Assembly (NCBI RefSeq): GCF_014692495.1
Contig: NZ_JACOIJ010000003.1
Span: 62,001-126,000, forward strand
Length of the DNA: 64,000 nt
Origin: Sphingobacterium litopenaei
GTDB lineage: Bacteria; Bacteroidota; Bacteroidia; Sphingobacteriales; Sphingobacteriaceae
Direction: 5' to 3'
The notes beneath the pieces are model-generated. The model had not been told where the DNA came from, did no database searches, and was given only the letters and a program-made list of their open reading frames with translations. Of the stretch, positions 1 through 7,949 are shown piece by piece (position 1 is the first letter of the stretch; each line of letters opens with the position of its first letter). The translations under genes and the position numbers were made by a program.

Positions 1-68
1 TTATTAAAACACTTTTTTGCCAACAAACTCATAATTAAATAGTTAATACTATAAATTTTGTAATTTTC

Positions 69-2390
69 TTATTGTTCTTCAGTTGTAGATTCTTCCGTTG
101 AATTTTGATTTTCTTGCAAAGGATCTAATTCTACATCCGTATCTAAATCAGTATTTGTACTGTCCACCGGAGCTACATACTGTGCTCTTGGCGTTGGACA
201 TTGATATGTTTTGGTGATCTCCACCGTCGGTTCAGGGAATTTACCAAATGTAACGCCTAATTCCGGATGTTTGTAAACTTCTTCCATAAACATGGCATAT
301 ATTGGCAAAGCTGTTTTTGAACCTTCACCAGAAGCTGAATTCTTAAAGTGAATACTTTGTTCATCACAACCAACCCAAACACCTGCAATTAAGTCTTTTG
401 TTACGCCCATGTACCATGCATCTACATAATCAGATGAAGTACCCGTTTTACCACCAATTTGATTATTCTCTTTAAACAAGTCCCACTCCCATAATGCCTG
501 TGAAGTACCTCTTGGTTCTTCAATAGTACCTCGCAACATATAGGTCATCAGCCATGCATTTTCAGGACTGATTACTTGTTTGTGTTCTGTTTCAAAAGAA
601 GCAATAACATGTCCTTCTTGATCTACAATTTTAGACACTAAAATAGGTTCTGTGGTTTTACCCGCATTCATAAAAGTTGCATAGGCTTTCACCATTTCAT
701 ATACAGACACATCATTTGGCCCTAACCCCACAGAAGGCACAGCTTGCAATTTACTATCAATACCACATTTATGCGCGGTCTCTACAACTTTGTTTGGACC
801 TACCGCTTCAGTTACTTGCGCCGTGATGGTATTCAATGATCTGGCCATTGCGTGACGTAGTGTCATATCACTATATGATACTGACCAGTCCGCATTTTTT
901 GGTTCCCAAGCTTCCATCCCATCCTTACCCATAAACTCAATTTTCACAGGCTTATCGGTAAATTTATCACAAGGTGACATTCCCGATTCTAAAGCCGCTA
1001 AGTAAGCGAAAGGTTTGAATGTTGAACCCGCTTGTCTTTTGGCCTGGCTTACATGGTCAAACTTATAGAACTTGTGATTGATACCTCCCACCCAAACTTT
1101 AATTTCACCATTATATGGATTCATTGCCATCATACCCGTATTCAACATCATTACATAATGCTTTAAAGAATCCATCGTAGAATAGTTTACTTTTTCCATA
1201 CCATCCCAGGTAAACACTTCCATCTCTTTCTTTTCATTCAGCACTTGAAAAACACTATCCTCATTGTTATTGAAACGCTGCATTAAGCTAGAGTAAGCAG
1301 GCAATTTGCGTGCTTGATTTTCCAAAAACTCAGGAATCACATTTCCTTCCTTGTCACGCCAAGGCTCACTACTTCCCCAAGTATTTTTCAATCTACGTTG
1401 CAATTCTTCCATTTTCTTAGCTACAACATTTTCTGCAATTTTTTGCATGCGCGAATCAATTGTAGTGTATATTTTCAAACCAGCTTTATTGATATCAATC
1501 TCATTGTCCTGACTCCATTTGTCTAACCAGCGATACACAGCAGATCTCAAATATGAATCATTCGCATCCGTATTATCGTGAAAGCTTAAGTCTAATTTTA
1601 ACGAGTCTTGAGCTAATTTCGCTACCTGTTCATTATCCAAATAACCAGCTTTTTCCATTTGAGATAATACCACATTACGTCTTTGCAAGGCATTTTTCGG
1701 ATTACGAATTGGGTTATAAATGGTCGTTCCTTTCAACATACCTACTAACAAAGCACTTTCATTTGTGTTTAGCGCTGAAGGTAATTTATTAAAATAGCGT
1801 AAAGATGCAGATTTAATTCCATATGCATTATTACTAAATGATACGGTATTCAGGTACATTGTAATAATGGATTGCTTCGAATATTTGCTTTCCAACTTGT
1901 AAGCAGTCATCCATTCTTTGTATTTAGTAATCAAAATACGGACACCAGGAATTTTACTTAGATAACCTTGAGAATGTGCATATCGCGTTTTGAAAAGGTT
2001 TTTTGCTAGCTGTTGTGTAATGGTACTTCCTCCACGTTGATCGCCTTTAAGCGTGGAAACAATACCAGAAGCCAAACCAAGAAAGTCTACTCCATTGTGT
2101 TTGTAAAAACGAATATCCTCAGTAGCAATCAAGGCTTCAATAACTTCGGGAGCAATACTATCAAAAGAAACTGGATCGCGATCTTCGTCGAAATAACGAC
2201 CAATCAACACGGAATCAGCGGTATATAATTCTGAGGCTACATTAAGGGTTGGCAATAAGATGTCTTTCTGTGTCGGGGAATATCCAAATAGACCCAAAAA
2301 ATTTAGTTGAACGGCACATGTGAGCAATACAATAGAATATATTCCTATAATAATGTATCGCAAGAATCGATTTTTAACACGTCTAAACAT
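69..2390 (-). CDS. Class A penicillin-binding protein 1A (bifunctional transglycosylase/transpeptidase)
   Basis: This enzyme polymerises lipid II into glycan strands and cross-links the peptides on the periplasmic face of the inner membrane. From the ATG at 2390 the protein has 773 residues. It shows an N-terminal membrane helix (about 11-30), a GT51 transglycosylase domain with the catalytic EDIRFYKHNGVD (Glu91) and GGSTITQQLAKNLF (120-133), and a transpeptidase domain with SxxK at STFK (456-459), SLN (518-520) and KTGT (648-651). All catalytic motifs are intact, and length fits the family. The open frame extends 30 codons further upstream, but the internal Met directly before the basic MFRRVKNR segment is the more natural start. 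It is divergent from rpoN. The C-terminal tail (after about 725) is acidic and Ser/Thr-rich. Product call is firm; only the start is uncertain. Confidence 0.95.
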   Translation of the reverse strand: MFRRVKNRFLRYIIIGIYSIVLLTCAVQLNFLGLFGYSPTQKDILLPTLNVASELYTADSVLIGRYFDEDRDPVSFDSIAPEVIEALIATEDIRFYKHNGVDFLGLASGIVSTLKGDQRGGSTITQQLAKNLFKTRYAHSQGYLSKIPGVRILITKYKEWMTAYKLESKYSKQSIITMYLNTVSFSNNAYGIKSASLRYFNKLPSALNTNESALLVGMLKGTTIYNPIRNPKNALQRRNVVLSQMEKAGYLDNEQVAKLAQDSLKLDLSFHDNTDANDSYLRSAVYRWLDKWSQDNEIDINKAGLKIYTTIDSRMQKIAENVVAKKMEELQRRLKNTWGSSEPWRDKEGNVIPEFLENQARKLPAYSSLMQRFNNNEDSVFQVLNEKKEMEVFTWDGMEKVNYSTMDSLKHYVMMLNTGMMAMNPYNGEIKVWVGGINHKFYKFDHVSQAKRQAGSTFKPFAYLAALESGMSPCDKFTDKPVKIEFMGKDGMEAWEPKNADWSVSYSDMTLRHAMARSLNTITAQVTEAVGPNKVVETAHKCGIDSKLQAVPSVGLGPNDVSVYEMVKAYATFMNAGKTTEPILVSKIVDQEGHVIASFETEHKQVISPENAWLMTYMLRGTIEEPRGTSQALWEWDLFKENNQIGGKTGTSSDYVDAWYMGVTKDLIAGVWVGCDEQSIHFKNSASGEGSKTALPIYAMFMEEVYKHPELGVTFGKFPEPTVEITKTYQCPTPRAQYVAPVDSTNTDLDTDVELDPLQENQNSTEESTTEEQ

Positions 2391-2615
2391 AGAGTAAATA
2401 TGACAAAAATGTTTGGTAAAAATCGCATAGAAAACGATTTTTAAAATATCCTCCGCTATAAAATTAACGAATTTTAACAATTGTTTGTTTTACCCTAAAT
2501 AAATCGCTTACAAATACTTCAGTAGTGAACTATTTACAACATAAAAACATCTGTATAGAGACACTAATAAAATTCATATTATTTGACTAAATTTACCAGG
2601 CATTTAACTTACGAT

Positions 2616-4079
2616 ATGTTAAAACAGACACTACAACAAAAGTTATTACAAAAACTATCCCCGCAGCAGATACAATTTATTAAGCTTCTGCAGGTTCCTA
2701 CAGCTTCTTTGGACACACGTATCAAAGAAGAGCTGGAGGAAAATCCTGCATTAGAAGATGGCAGCTTGGCCAATATGAACGATTCCATCGAAGATTATCC
2801 AGATAAAGATCCGGATGATTATGAAAATAAAAATGACGATGGTTTTGAGGAAGAGTTTTCTCTTGAAGAATATATTCAAGAAGATGACTACAAAGATTAC
2901 GGTGGTAATTACAATAGTGAGGATGACGAGGATCATAAAGAAATTCCTATTGCCATTCAAGATTCTTTTTTCGAAAAGCTGCAAAATCAACTTGACTTAT
3001 TAGCACTTACGGATAAACAATATCTAATTGGCAATCAAATTATCGGTAGTTTGGATGATGATGGGTATTTAAGACGTCCTATCCTATCGTTGATTGATGA
3101 TTTGGCTTTTTCCCAAAATGTAATGGCTGAAGAATCCGAAGTCGAGGAAATGCTAGCTGTGATACAAGAGTTTGAACCAGCTGGTATTGGCGCACGTGAT
3201 CTGCAGGAATGTCTGTTAATTCAACTTCGTAAGAAAGACCAAGATAATACAATAGTAAAAAAGGCTATTGAAGTAGTTCGTAACTACTTGGATGAATTCA
3301 CTAAGAAACATTACGATAAAATCGAGAAGCAACTGAATGTAAATTCAGACGAGCTTAAAGATATTATCAATGAAATTTTGAAGTTAAATCCCAAACCTGG
3401 TGATTCAGCAGCTGTAGCTGGAAAACAATTGCAGATTATACCAGATTTTCATATTTCAAACAATGATGGCGTTCTTCATTTAACCTTAAATGGTCGTAAT
3501 GCTCCAGAACTGCGTGTATCCAGAACCTATCAAGATATGTTTGAGCATTATGAAAAAGCCGAAAAGAACGACAAAAAAATGAAAGAAGCCGTTCAATTCG
3601 TCAAATCCAAATTGGATTCGGCAAAGTGGTTTATCGACGCCATCAAACAAAGACAGCAAACGCTCCTTAAAACAATGAACGCCATTATGAAATACCAATA
3701 CGAGTACTTCTTAACTGGTGACGACCGTATGTTGAAGCCCATGATCCTAAAAGATATTGCCGAAGAAATTGATATGGATATTTCTACAGTTTCTCGCGTA
3801 GCTAATTCAAAATATGTACAGACAGAATTTGGGACTTTTCTATTAAAATCTTTCTTCTCCGAAGCTATTCAAACGGATTCGGGTGAGGAAGTTTCGAACA
3901 AAGAGGTGAAGAAAATCTTAGAAGAATGTATTGCCAACGAAGATAAACGCAAACCTTTGGCAGACGAAAAATTAACAGAAATACTAAAAGAAAAAGGCTA
4001 TACGATAGCGCGACGAACTGTAGCAAAATATCGGGAATCCATGAATATTCCTGTAGCGAGATTAAGAAAGGAATTATAG
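2616..4079 (+). CDS. rpoN: RNA polymerase sigma-54 factor RpoN
   Basis: Alternative sigma factor that directs RNA polymerase to -24/-12 promoters and needs an AAA+ activator. Seen: the N-terminal activator-interacting region rich in Leu/Gln (LQQKLLQKLSPQQIQFIKLL), a strongly acidic linker (roughly residues 45-105, many Asp/Glu), a core-binding domain, the HTH region (DIAEEIDMDISTVSRV) and, near the C terminus, the RpoN box ARRTVAKYRE. The frame is open from a TTG at 2583, but homologues in Bacteroidota begin MLKQ at the N-terminal glutamine-rich region, so I choose the ATG at 2616 (487 residues). It is divergent from the PBP gene with about 225 bases between the chosen starts. No partner activator (AAA+ enhancer-binding protein) lies in this window. 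Confidence 0.95.
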   Translation: MLKQTLQQKLLQKLSPQQIQFIKLLQVPTASLDTRIKEELEENPALEDGSLANMNDSIEDYPDKDPDDYENKNDDGFEEEFSLEEYIQEDDYKDYGGNYNSEDDEDHKEIPIAIQDSFFEKLQNQLDLLALTDKQYLIGNQIIGSLDDDGYLRRPILSLIDDLAFSQNVMAEESEVEEMLAVIQEFEPAGIGARDLQECLLIQLRKKDQDNTIVKKAIEVVRNYLDEFTKKHYDKIEKQLNVNSDELKDIINEILKLNPKPGDSAAVAGKQLQIIPDFHISNNDGVLHLTLNGRNAPELRVSRTYQDMFEHYEKAEKNDKKMKEAVQFVKSKLDSAKWFIDAIKQRQQTLLKTMNAIMKYQYEYFLTGDDRMLKPMILKDIAEEIDMDISTVSRVANSKYVQTEFGTFLLKSFFSEAIQTDSGEEVSNKEVKKILEECIANEDKRKPLADEKLTEILKEKGYTIARRTVAKYRESMNIPVARLRKEL

Positions 4080-4129
4080 CAATATAATTCCTTTTCTTTT
4101 TTAGCTTGGGATCAAATATCCTATACACA

Positions 4130-4159
4130 AAAAAGTCAATCCAAATGGATTGACTTTTT
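4130..4159. terminator. Bidirectional intrinsic terminator between rpoN and rpsU
   Basis: Perfect 13-bp stem (AAAAAGTCAATCC / GGATTGACTTTTT) with a 4-base AAAT loop, placed between the two convergent genes rpoN and rpsU. A/T runs on both sides make it work on either strand. Confidence 0.85.
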
Positions 4160-4180
4160 ATATTGTGCACTACACAATAA

Positions 4181-4375
4181 TTACGCAGTAGTTTCTTGCT
4201 GTAATCCTTGTTTGTAGATAGCTTTCTTAATTTGTGTACGACGAGTTACAGACTTCTTCTCGTATGCTTGACGAGAACGTAATTCACGTAAAACCCCAGT
4301 CTTCTCAAATTTCTTTTTGAAGCGTTTTAATGCTCTATCTAGAGATTCTCCTTCTTTAACATTTACGATAATCAT
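4181..4375 (-). CDS. rpsU: 30S ribosomal protein bS21
   Basis: Small basic protein of the 30S subunit platform, close to the 3' end of 16S rRNA. The 64-residue translation begins [20 protein letters not shown] and has the RxRxxYEKKS-like basic middle and a Lys-rich helix typical of bS21. The start is fixed by an AGGAGG sequence 12 bases upstream, a rarity in this phylum. In Bacteroidota, bS21 helps bury the anti-Shine-Dalgarno end of 16S rRNA (known for Flavobacterium johnsoniae), so a strong Shine-Dalgarno site on its own mRNA suggests translational autoregulation. A perfect Bacteroidota promoter lies just upstream. It is a single-gene unit ended by the hairpin at 4130-4159. Confidence 0.97.
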   Translation of the reverse strand: MIIVNVKEGESLDRALKRFKKKFEKTGVLRELRSRQAYEKKSVTRRTQIKKAIYKQGLQQETTA

Positions 4376-4388
4376 AATTCCTGTATAC

Positions 4389-4395
4389 CTCCTTT
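4389..4395 (-). promoter_or_regulatory. Strong Shine-Dalgarno site of rpsU
   Basis: On the minus strand the leader reads AAAGGAGGT, matching the 16S anti-Shine-Dalgarno over about 8 bases, 12 bases before the ATG. Most genes in this window have nothing comparable. See the finding on autoregulation. Confidence 0.85.
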
Positions 4396-4418
4396 CGTTT
4401 GTAAAATTCTTTGTGGTG

Positions 4419-4449
4419 CAAAGGTAGAAATAAAACTTAATTATGCAAA
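4419..4449 (-). promoter_or_regulatory. Perfect Bacteroidota sigma-70 promoter of rpsU
   Basis: Read on the minus strand: TTTG (4449-4446), 19 bases, TACCTTTG (4426-4419). This matches the Bacteroidota consensus TTTG-N19-TAnnTTTG exactly. Transcription would begin near 4412, giving a leader of about 37 bases that contains the Shine-Dalgarno site. Confidence 0.85.
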
Positions 4450-4526
4450 CTCTAATTACAATAAATCTGAATTATTTTCCTTTGGGAATGATACTACAAA
4501 TAATCGATCAATTTGTTTGCTCGAAA

Positions 4527-5159
4527 TTATAGTAAATTCCATTTTTCTATAAGTTTTTCTAGAGGTTCCTCTTTCGTGCATAAAGCTGTATGCAAACCCA
4601 AAGCAGCTGCTGTACGCAAATGTTGAGGACTGTCGTCAATAAATAATGTCTTATCAGGCTCCAAATTGTGCTTTTCCAAGACGTATTCAAAAATATCAGC
4701 ATTTGGCTTACGCATACCCATCAGATGCGAATAGTACGCCTGTTCAAAAAATCCAGTATTATCCTCTACTCCATATTTATCGTAAATATGCTTCATACAA
4801 TAATCGTAATGAATAGCATTATTATTACTTAGCAAAAATGTTCTGTATTTATTATTCAACTGAATCAATAATTCATGTTTACCTTCTGGCACTCCAAGCA
4901 ACAAAGCATTCCATGCTTGATCAATTTGTTCGTCTGTAAGGTTGTTGTTTTTCGTTAAATCCCGAATTCCATCGCGAAATTGTGCGGGGCTAATAATTCC
5001 TTTGTCAAAATCATCAAAAAGTTCGATTTGGCCTGAATGTGCAAATATTTCATCTACATTTGATATACCTAATTGAGTAAAAGCTTGTTGCGATTTCTGG
5101 AAGTCAATCATAAAAATCACGTTGCCATAATCGAGGATAATATTTTCAATTTTTTGCAT
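4527..5159 (-). CDS. HAD-superfamily hydrolase (YihX-like sugar-phosphatase type)
   Basis: Predicted cytoplasmic phosphatase of the haloacid dehalogenase superfamily, 210 residues. Motif I is LDYGNVI (Asp10), the variant in which Asn stands at the usual second Asp, as in E. coli YihX, a glucose-1-phosphate phosphatase. Motif II is LLSNNN (Ser111), motif III is MRKPNADIF (Lys151), and motif IV is FIDDSPQHL (Asp175, Asp176). A helical cap lies between residues 20 and 90. The substrate cannot be read from the sequence; phosphoglycolate-like, sugar-phosphate or nucleotide substrates are all possible. It stands alone, with the tRNA gene divergent to it. Confidence 0.88.
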   Translation of the reverse strand: MQKIENIILDYGNVIFMIDFQKSQQAFTQLGISNVDEIFAHSGQIELFDDFDKGIISPAQFRDGIRDLTKNNNLTDEQIDQAWNALLLGVPEGKHELLIQLNNKYRTFLLSNNNAIHYDYCMKHIYDKYGVEDNTGFFEQAYYSHLMGMRKPNADIFEYVLEKHNLEPDKTLFIDDSPQHLRTAAALGLHTALCTKEEPLEKLIEKWNLL

Positions 5160-5244
5160 TATAAATTTGGTTTTTTCAGTACAAATATCAATATTTGCAT
5201 CGTCAAAACGGAATAAAGTTCACTTTTGACACCAACAAAAAATC

Positions 5245-5318
5245 GCTCCTATAGCTCAGTTGGTTAGAGTAGAAGACTCATAATCTTTTGGTCACTGGTT
5301 CGAGCCCAGTTGGGAGCA
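5245..5318 (+). tRNA. tRNA with CAT anticodon (tRNA-Met or lysidine-type tRNA-Ile2)
   Basis: Complete 74-base cloverleaf: acceptor GCTCCTA/TGGGAGC with discriminator A at 5318, D-arm GCTC/GAGT, anticodon stem GAAGA/TCTTT with loop CTCATAA, T-arm ACTGG/CCAGT with loop TTCGAGC. CCA is not encoded. By anticodon it would be annotated tRNA-Met. However, it has C4-G69 and C5-G68, pairs that TilS reads in tRNA-Ile2 of E. coli, and the ACTCATAATC...TGGTC.CTGG segment resembles ileX, so an AUA-reading tRNA-Ile is quite possible. It is not the initiator: the first acceptor pair is G-C and the anticodon stem lacks three consecutive G-C pairs. Confidence 0.93.
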
Positions 5319-5320
5319 CT

Positions 5321-5350
5321 GAAATCCTCACAGAAATGTGGGGATTTTTT
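5321..5350 (+). terminator. Intrinsic terminator after the tRNA
   Basis: Stem AAATCCTCAC / GTGGGGATTT (one G-T pair) with a short loop followed by a T-run, directly downstream of the tRNA gene. Confidence 0.85.
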
Positions 5351-5763
5351 GTTTGTAAAACACTCCAAATACTGTCTAATCACCAATTTTTAATCTTTTC
5401 TTCTTACGAGTGATTAAAAAACTTGTTAATAATATCTATATCAAGTATACAGTAAAAGCGGCACTTTTTGATGAATTTTATCTCGCTAGTGTCTCGCTGT
5501 TGTCTCGCAAATCATTAAGAAATTTATTGTCTAAAAATTATTATACAGCTTCACTCCTATTCGCTCGCCGACCCGCGAGTTGAGCGAAGGTCGTTGAAGA
5601 GGAATGCGCAAGCATGATTTAATGACATATTTGAAGTACATAAAAGCTACCTGTGAGGATTTTATTTGTCCTCTTCTCAACAAAATCTTTCTGACTCTTG
5701 TTCATCCTGAGGTTATCTCATCCATGGATGAGCTTAAAACATTCAAGACTTACCGGAAATACT
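5351..5763. other. Gene-free stretch after the tRNA with a GC-rich inverted element
   Basis: I find no convincing gene here. A 70-residue frame (5604-5816) has no recognisable features and runs into the next gene. Visible structure: a TCTCGC motif three times in 5481-5515, and a GC-rich block at about 5560-5595 (CGCTC...GAGCG arms). The latter loosely resembles the GC-rich part of the repeat element at 61.4 kb. Being 3' of a tRNA gene, this could be an old insertion site, but I see no duplicate of the tRNA end. Confidence 0.5.
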
Positions 5764-6273
5764 ATGAAAAATTTAGCACATCGATTAGAAGAAATAAAAA
5801 CAGAACTAAAAGATAATTTGGGAAGAATATTTTGGTCTATGAAGAATAATCCTGTTTATCGGGTATATTTGCATCATGCCATTGTTGACGATAAACCCGA
5901 AGAATTTGAACAATTTGTACAAGAATATTATCCTGAAAATCGGAATGCTGCCTTAGATGAACTGCATGCTTTAAAAGAGAAAATTCGAAAGGTGAGTTCA
6001 GATGAAGCGAGGGAAATTTTCGAGAAAAATGGTGTAAATCTATTGCGCTCTGATATTCATTTTATGGAAGAAGATGCCATCTTCACTATGTATAAATTAG
6101 ATGCGTATACGAATAGGGAAAAATATATCCAAGAAGAGTCTGTGGACTATGTAGATACTTTCACAGATACCGATTACATCTTACAAACTAAAAAAGATAT
6201 ATATCTAAACACTGTAGAGGTGTATCAAGAAAAGATAGAAACTATCTTTGTAGTGGATAAATCTAAACAGTAA
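5764..6273 (+). CDS. Hypothetical protein, 169 aa, charged and helical
   Basis: I do not recognise this protein. From the ATG at 5764 it begins MKNLAHRLEEIKTELKDN and is strongly charged (Glu/Lys-rich) with long predicted helices (about 1-20 and 45-80) and an acidic, Tyr/Asp-rich C-terminal half. There is no signal peptide, membrane segment or catalytic motif. The open frame reaches back to 5698, but those residues look like translated repeat, so the later start is preferred. A hairpin at 6313-6334 follows. Its position beside the nucleotidyltransferase/phosphoesterase pair may be meaningful or only accidental. Confidence 0.65.
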   Translation: MKNLAHRLEEIKTELKDNLGRIFWSMKNNPVYRVYLHHAIVDDKPEEFEQFVQEYYPENRNAALDELHALKEKIRKVSSDEAREIFEKNGVNLLRSDIHFMEEDAIFTMYKLDAYTNREKYIQEESVDYVDTFTDTDYILQTKKDIYLNTVEVYQEKIETIFVVDKSKQ

Positions 6274-6312
6274 GATTTCAATTTGTTTAAAATTCATATT
6301 TACTATACGATT

Positions 6313-6334
6313 AGGGGATTTGTCCCCTTTTCTT
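6313..6334 (+). terminator. Intrinsic terminator
   Basis: AGGGGA / TCCCCT stem with a TTTG loop followed by TTTTCTT, about 40 bases after the hypothetical gene. It separates that gene from the following pair. Confidence 0.7.
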
Positions 6335-6432
6335 ATGTAAGTCACATTCTATAAGCAATAAATACTTTATCATCAACTTTCTTCATGCTCTGATGGTTCA
6401 ATATTCGCTAGATTAACTTAGATCACAACAAT

Positions 6433-7176
6433 ATGCTAAGCACAGAAAAGGAAAAACAAGAATCGACAGCATTTTACAAAGAAGCGTTGGAAATGCTTCA
6501 TGCTAGTGGTTGCCAATTTATGTTAGGAGGCGCTTTCGCGATGTTTCATTATACGGGAATTTTTAGGGACACGAAAGATTTAGATATATTCTGCAAAAGC
6601 AGTGAATACCCAAAAATTCTTAAATACTTTGCCGAGCAAGGATACCGCACCGAAGTGACTGACGCGCGTTGGCTTGCTAAGGTATTCCATGGAGACTATT
6701 TCATCGATATTATTTTCGACACAGTCAGCAATATATGTACGGTGGATGAAAGTTGGTACGAACGCGCCAGTGATGGCTATTTTGCGGATGTACCCGTAAA
6801 ATTTATTCCTGTTGAAGAACTTATCTGGTGCAAAATATATGTGCAGAATAGAGAAAGAAATGACAATGCAGATATAAATCACATCTTGTTGAAATACGGC
6901 AAGGAAGTGAATTGGGAAATCCTCTTGTACAGATTAGACACGCATTGGCATTTACTGTTGGCACAGATTCTAATTTTCCAATTTGTGTACCCTTCAGAAT
7001 ATAGAGAAATCATTCCAAAATGGCTTTTTGATGAATTGATGCGTAGGGCTAATGAACAATATGATCTCCCCTCACCTGTTGAAAGAGTTTGTAGAGGTCC
7101 TTTGATTGATCAAACTCAATATCAAGTGGATGTGAAAGAATGGAATTATAAAAGTTATACGATCACAACCGTTTAA
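6433..7176 (+). CDS. Nucleotidyltransferase-fold protein (polymerase-beta superfamily)
   Basis: A 247-residue protein with a nucleotidyltransferase core near the N terminus: the GG of FMLGGAFAMFHY (32-33) and, after TGIFRDTKD, the metal-binding pair in DLDIF (Asp49, Asp51). This GGxA...R.T.DLDIF pattern is shared by AbiEii/MNT-like and related uncharacterised nucleotidyltransferases. The third carboxylate may be in FIDIIFD (about residue 95). The rest, VPVEELIWCKIYVQNR-like, resembles the helical region of this group. It may transfer NMP to RNA or protein; the substrate is unknown. The stop codon is separated by only 2 bases from the metallophosphoesterase start, so the two proteins are almost surely made together. 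Confidence 0.8.
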   Translation: MLSTEKEKQESTAFYKEALEMLHASGCQFMLGGAFAMFHYTGIFRDTKDLDIFCKSSEYPKILKYFAEQGYRTEVTDARWLAKVFHGDYFIDIIFDTVSNICTVDESWYERASDGYFADVPVKFIPVEELIWCKIYVQNRERNDNADINHILLKYGKEVNWEILLYRLDTHWHLLLAQILIFQFVYPSEYREIIPKWLFDELMRRANEQYDLPSPVERVCRGPLIDQTQYQVDVKEWNYKSYTITTV

Positions 7177-7178
7177 TT

Positions 7179-7916
7179 ATGGCGAATAGAAAGAAAATAA
7201 GAATAGCCGCTATGGCGGATATACATACTAAAAGTAGCGACAAAGGGATTTTGAGAAGTACGTTTAAAGAGATTAATGAGAAGGCAGATATTTTGCTGAT
7301 TTGTGGTGATCTAACCGATACGGGCGATGAAGAAGAAGCTCGCATTTTAGGTGAAGGATTGGATGTGTTACAAGTGCCCGTGATTGGTGTTTTGGGAAAT
7401 CATGATTATGAAAAAGGTCGTCAAAAGATGATTAAACAAATTTTAGCGGAGCATGATATGACTATCCTTGATGGAGAATCCATTGTTATTCACGATGTAG
7501 CTTTTGCTGGGGTGAAAGGTTTTGGTGGAGGATTTGAACAATATATGCTTTCTCTTTTTGGGGAAGAAATGATGAAGCAATTTGTTCATGAAGCCGTAGA
7601 TGAGGCATTACAATTGGACCGTGCACTGACAAGATTGGAACAAGATAATCCGCAGATGCCTAAAGTAGTATTGCTGCACTATTCGCCCATCAAAGAAACC
7701 ATTATCGGAGAACCCGAACAGCTTTATCCTTTCTTGGGGTCATCACATTTGGCGGATACTATAAGCCGTAGACAGGTTACGGTAGCTTTTCATGGGCACG
7801 CACACGCGGGTTCTCCTAAAGGTCAGACTTCCACAAAAATTCCTGTTTATAATGTTGCTATACCCGTACTAAGAAGAGAGAAAAAAGACCAATCCTTTAT
7901 TATAGTGGAAGTATAA
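7179..7916 (+). CDS. Calcineurin-like metallophosphoesterase
   Basis: Cytoplasmic phosphoesterase of 245 residues with a full set of dimetal-binding motifs: DIH (Asp14, His16), GDLTD (Asp44), GNHDYE (Asn74, His75), LLHYSP (His167) and FHGHAHAG (His205, His207). There is no signal peptide. The substrate could be a cyclic nucleotide, a nucleic-acid end, or the product of the neighbouring nucleotidyltransferase. It starts 2 bases after that gene, giving a two-gene operon. The last codons and stop lie inside a 15-bp perfect hairpin that serves as terminator for the opposing GH43 gene. Confidence 0.88.
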   Translation: MANRKKIRIAAMADIHTKSSDKGILRSTFKEINEKADILLICGDLTDTGDEEEARILGEGLDVLQVPVIGVLGNHDYEKGRQKMIKQILAEHDMTILDGESIVIHDVAFAGVKGFGGGFEQYMLSLFGEEMMKQFVHEAVDEALQLDRALTRLEQDNPQMPKVVLLHYSPIKETIIGEPEQLYPFLGSSHLADTISRRQVTVAFHGHAHAGSPKGQTSTKIPVYNVAIPVLRREKKDQSFIIVEV

Positions 7917-7926
7917 TAAAGGATTG
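7890..7926 (-). terminator. Terminator of the GH43 gene, embedded in the phosphoesterase 3' end
   Basis: Perfect 15-bp inverted repeat (7890-7904 with 7912-7926, 7-base loop). On the minus strand it is followed by GTCTTTTTTCTC, so it ends the GH43 transcript. On the plus strand there is no T-run. The stop codon of the phosphoesterase is inside the right arm. Confidence 0.75.
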
Positions 7927-7949
7927 ACAATATAAACTGTGGTCAGGAA

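Noticed and set aside
2616-4079. Sigma-54 (-24/-12) promoters in the window
   Set aside because: I looked for TGGCAC-N5-TTGCA-like elements near gene starts and saw no convincing match.
5245-5350. tRNA 3' end as an attachment site for an integrated element
   Set aside because: I could not find a second copy of the tRNA end in the window and no integrase gene is present.
5604-5816. 70-residue open frame upstream of the charged hypothetical gene
   Set aside because: Overlaps the start of the next gene in another frame, has no recognisable features and contains repeat-like sequence.
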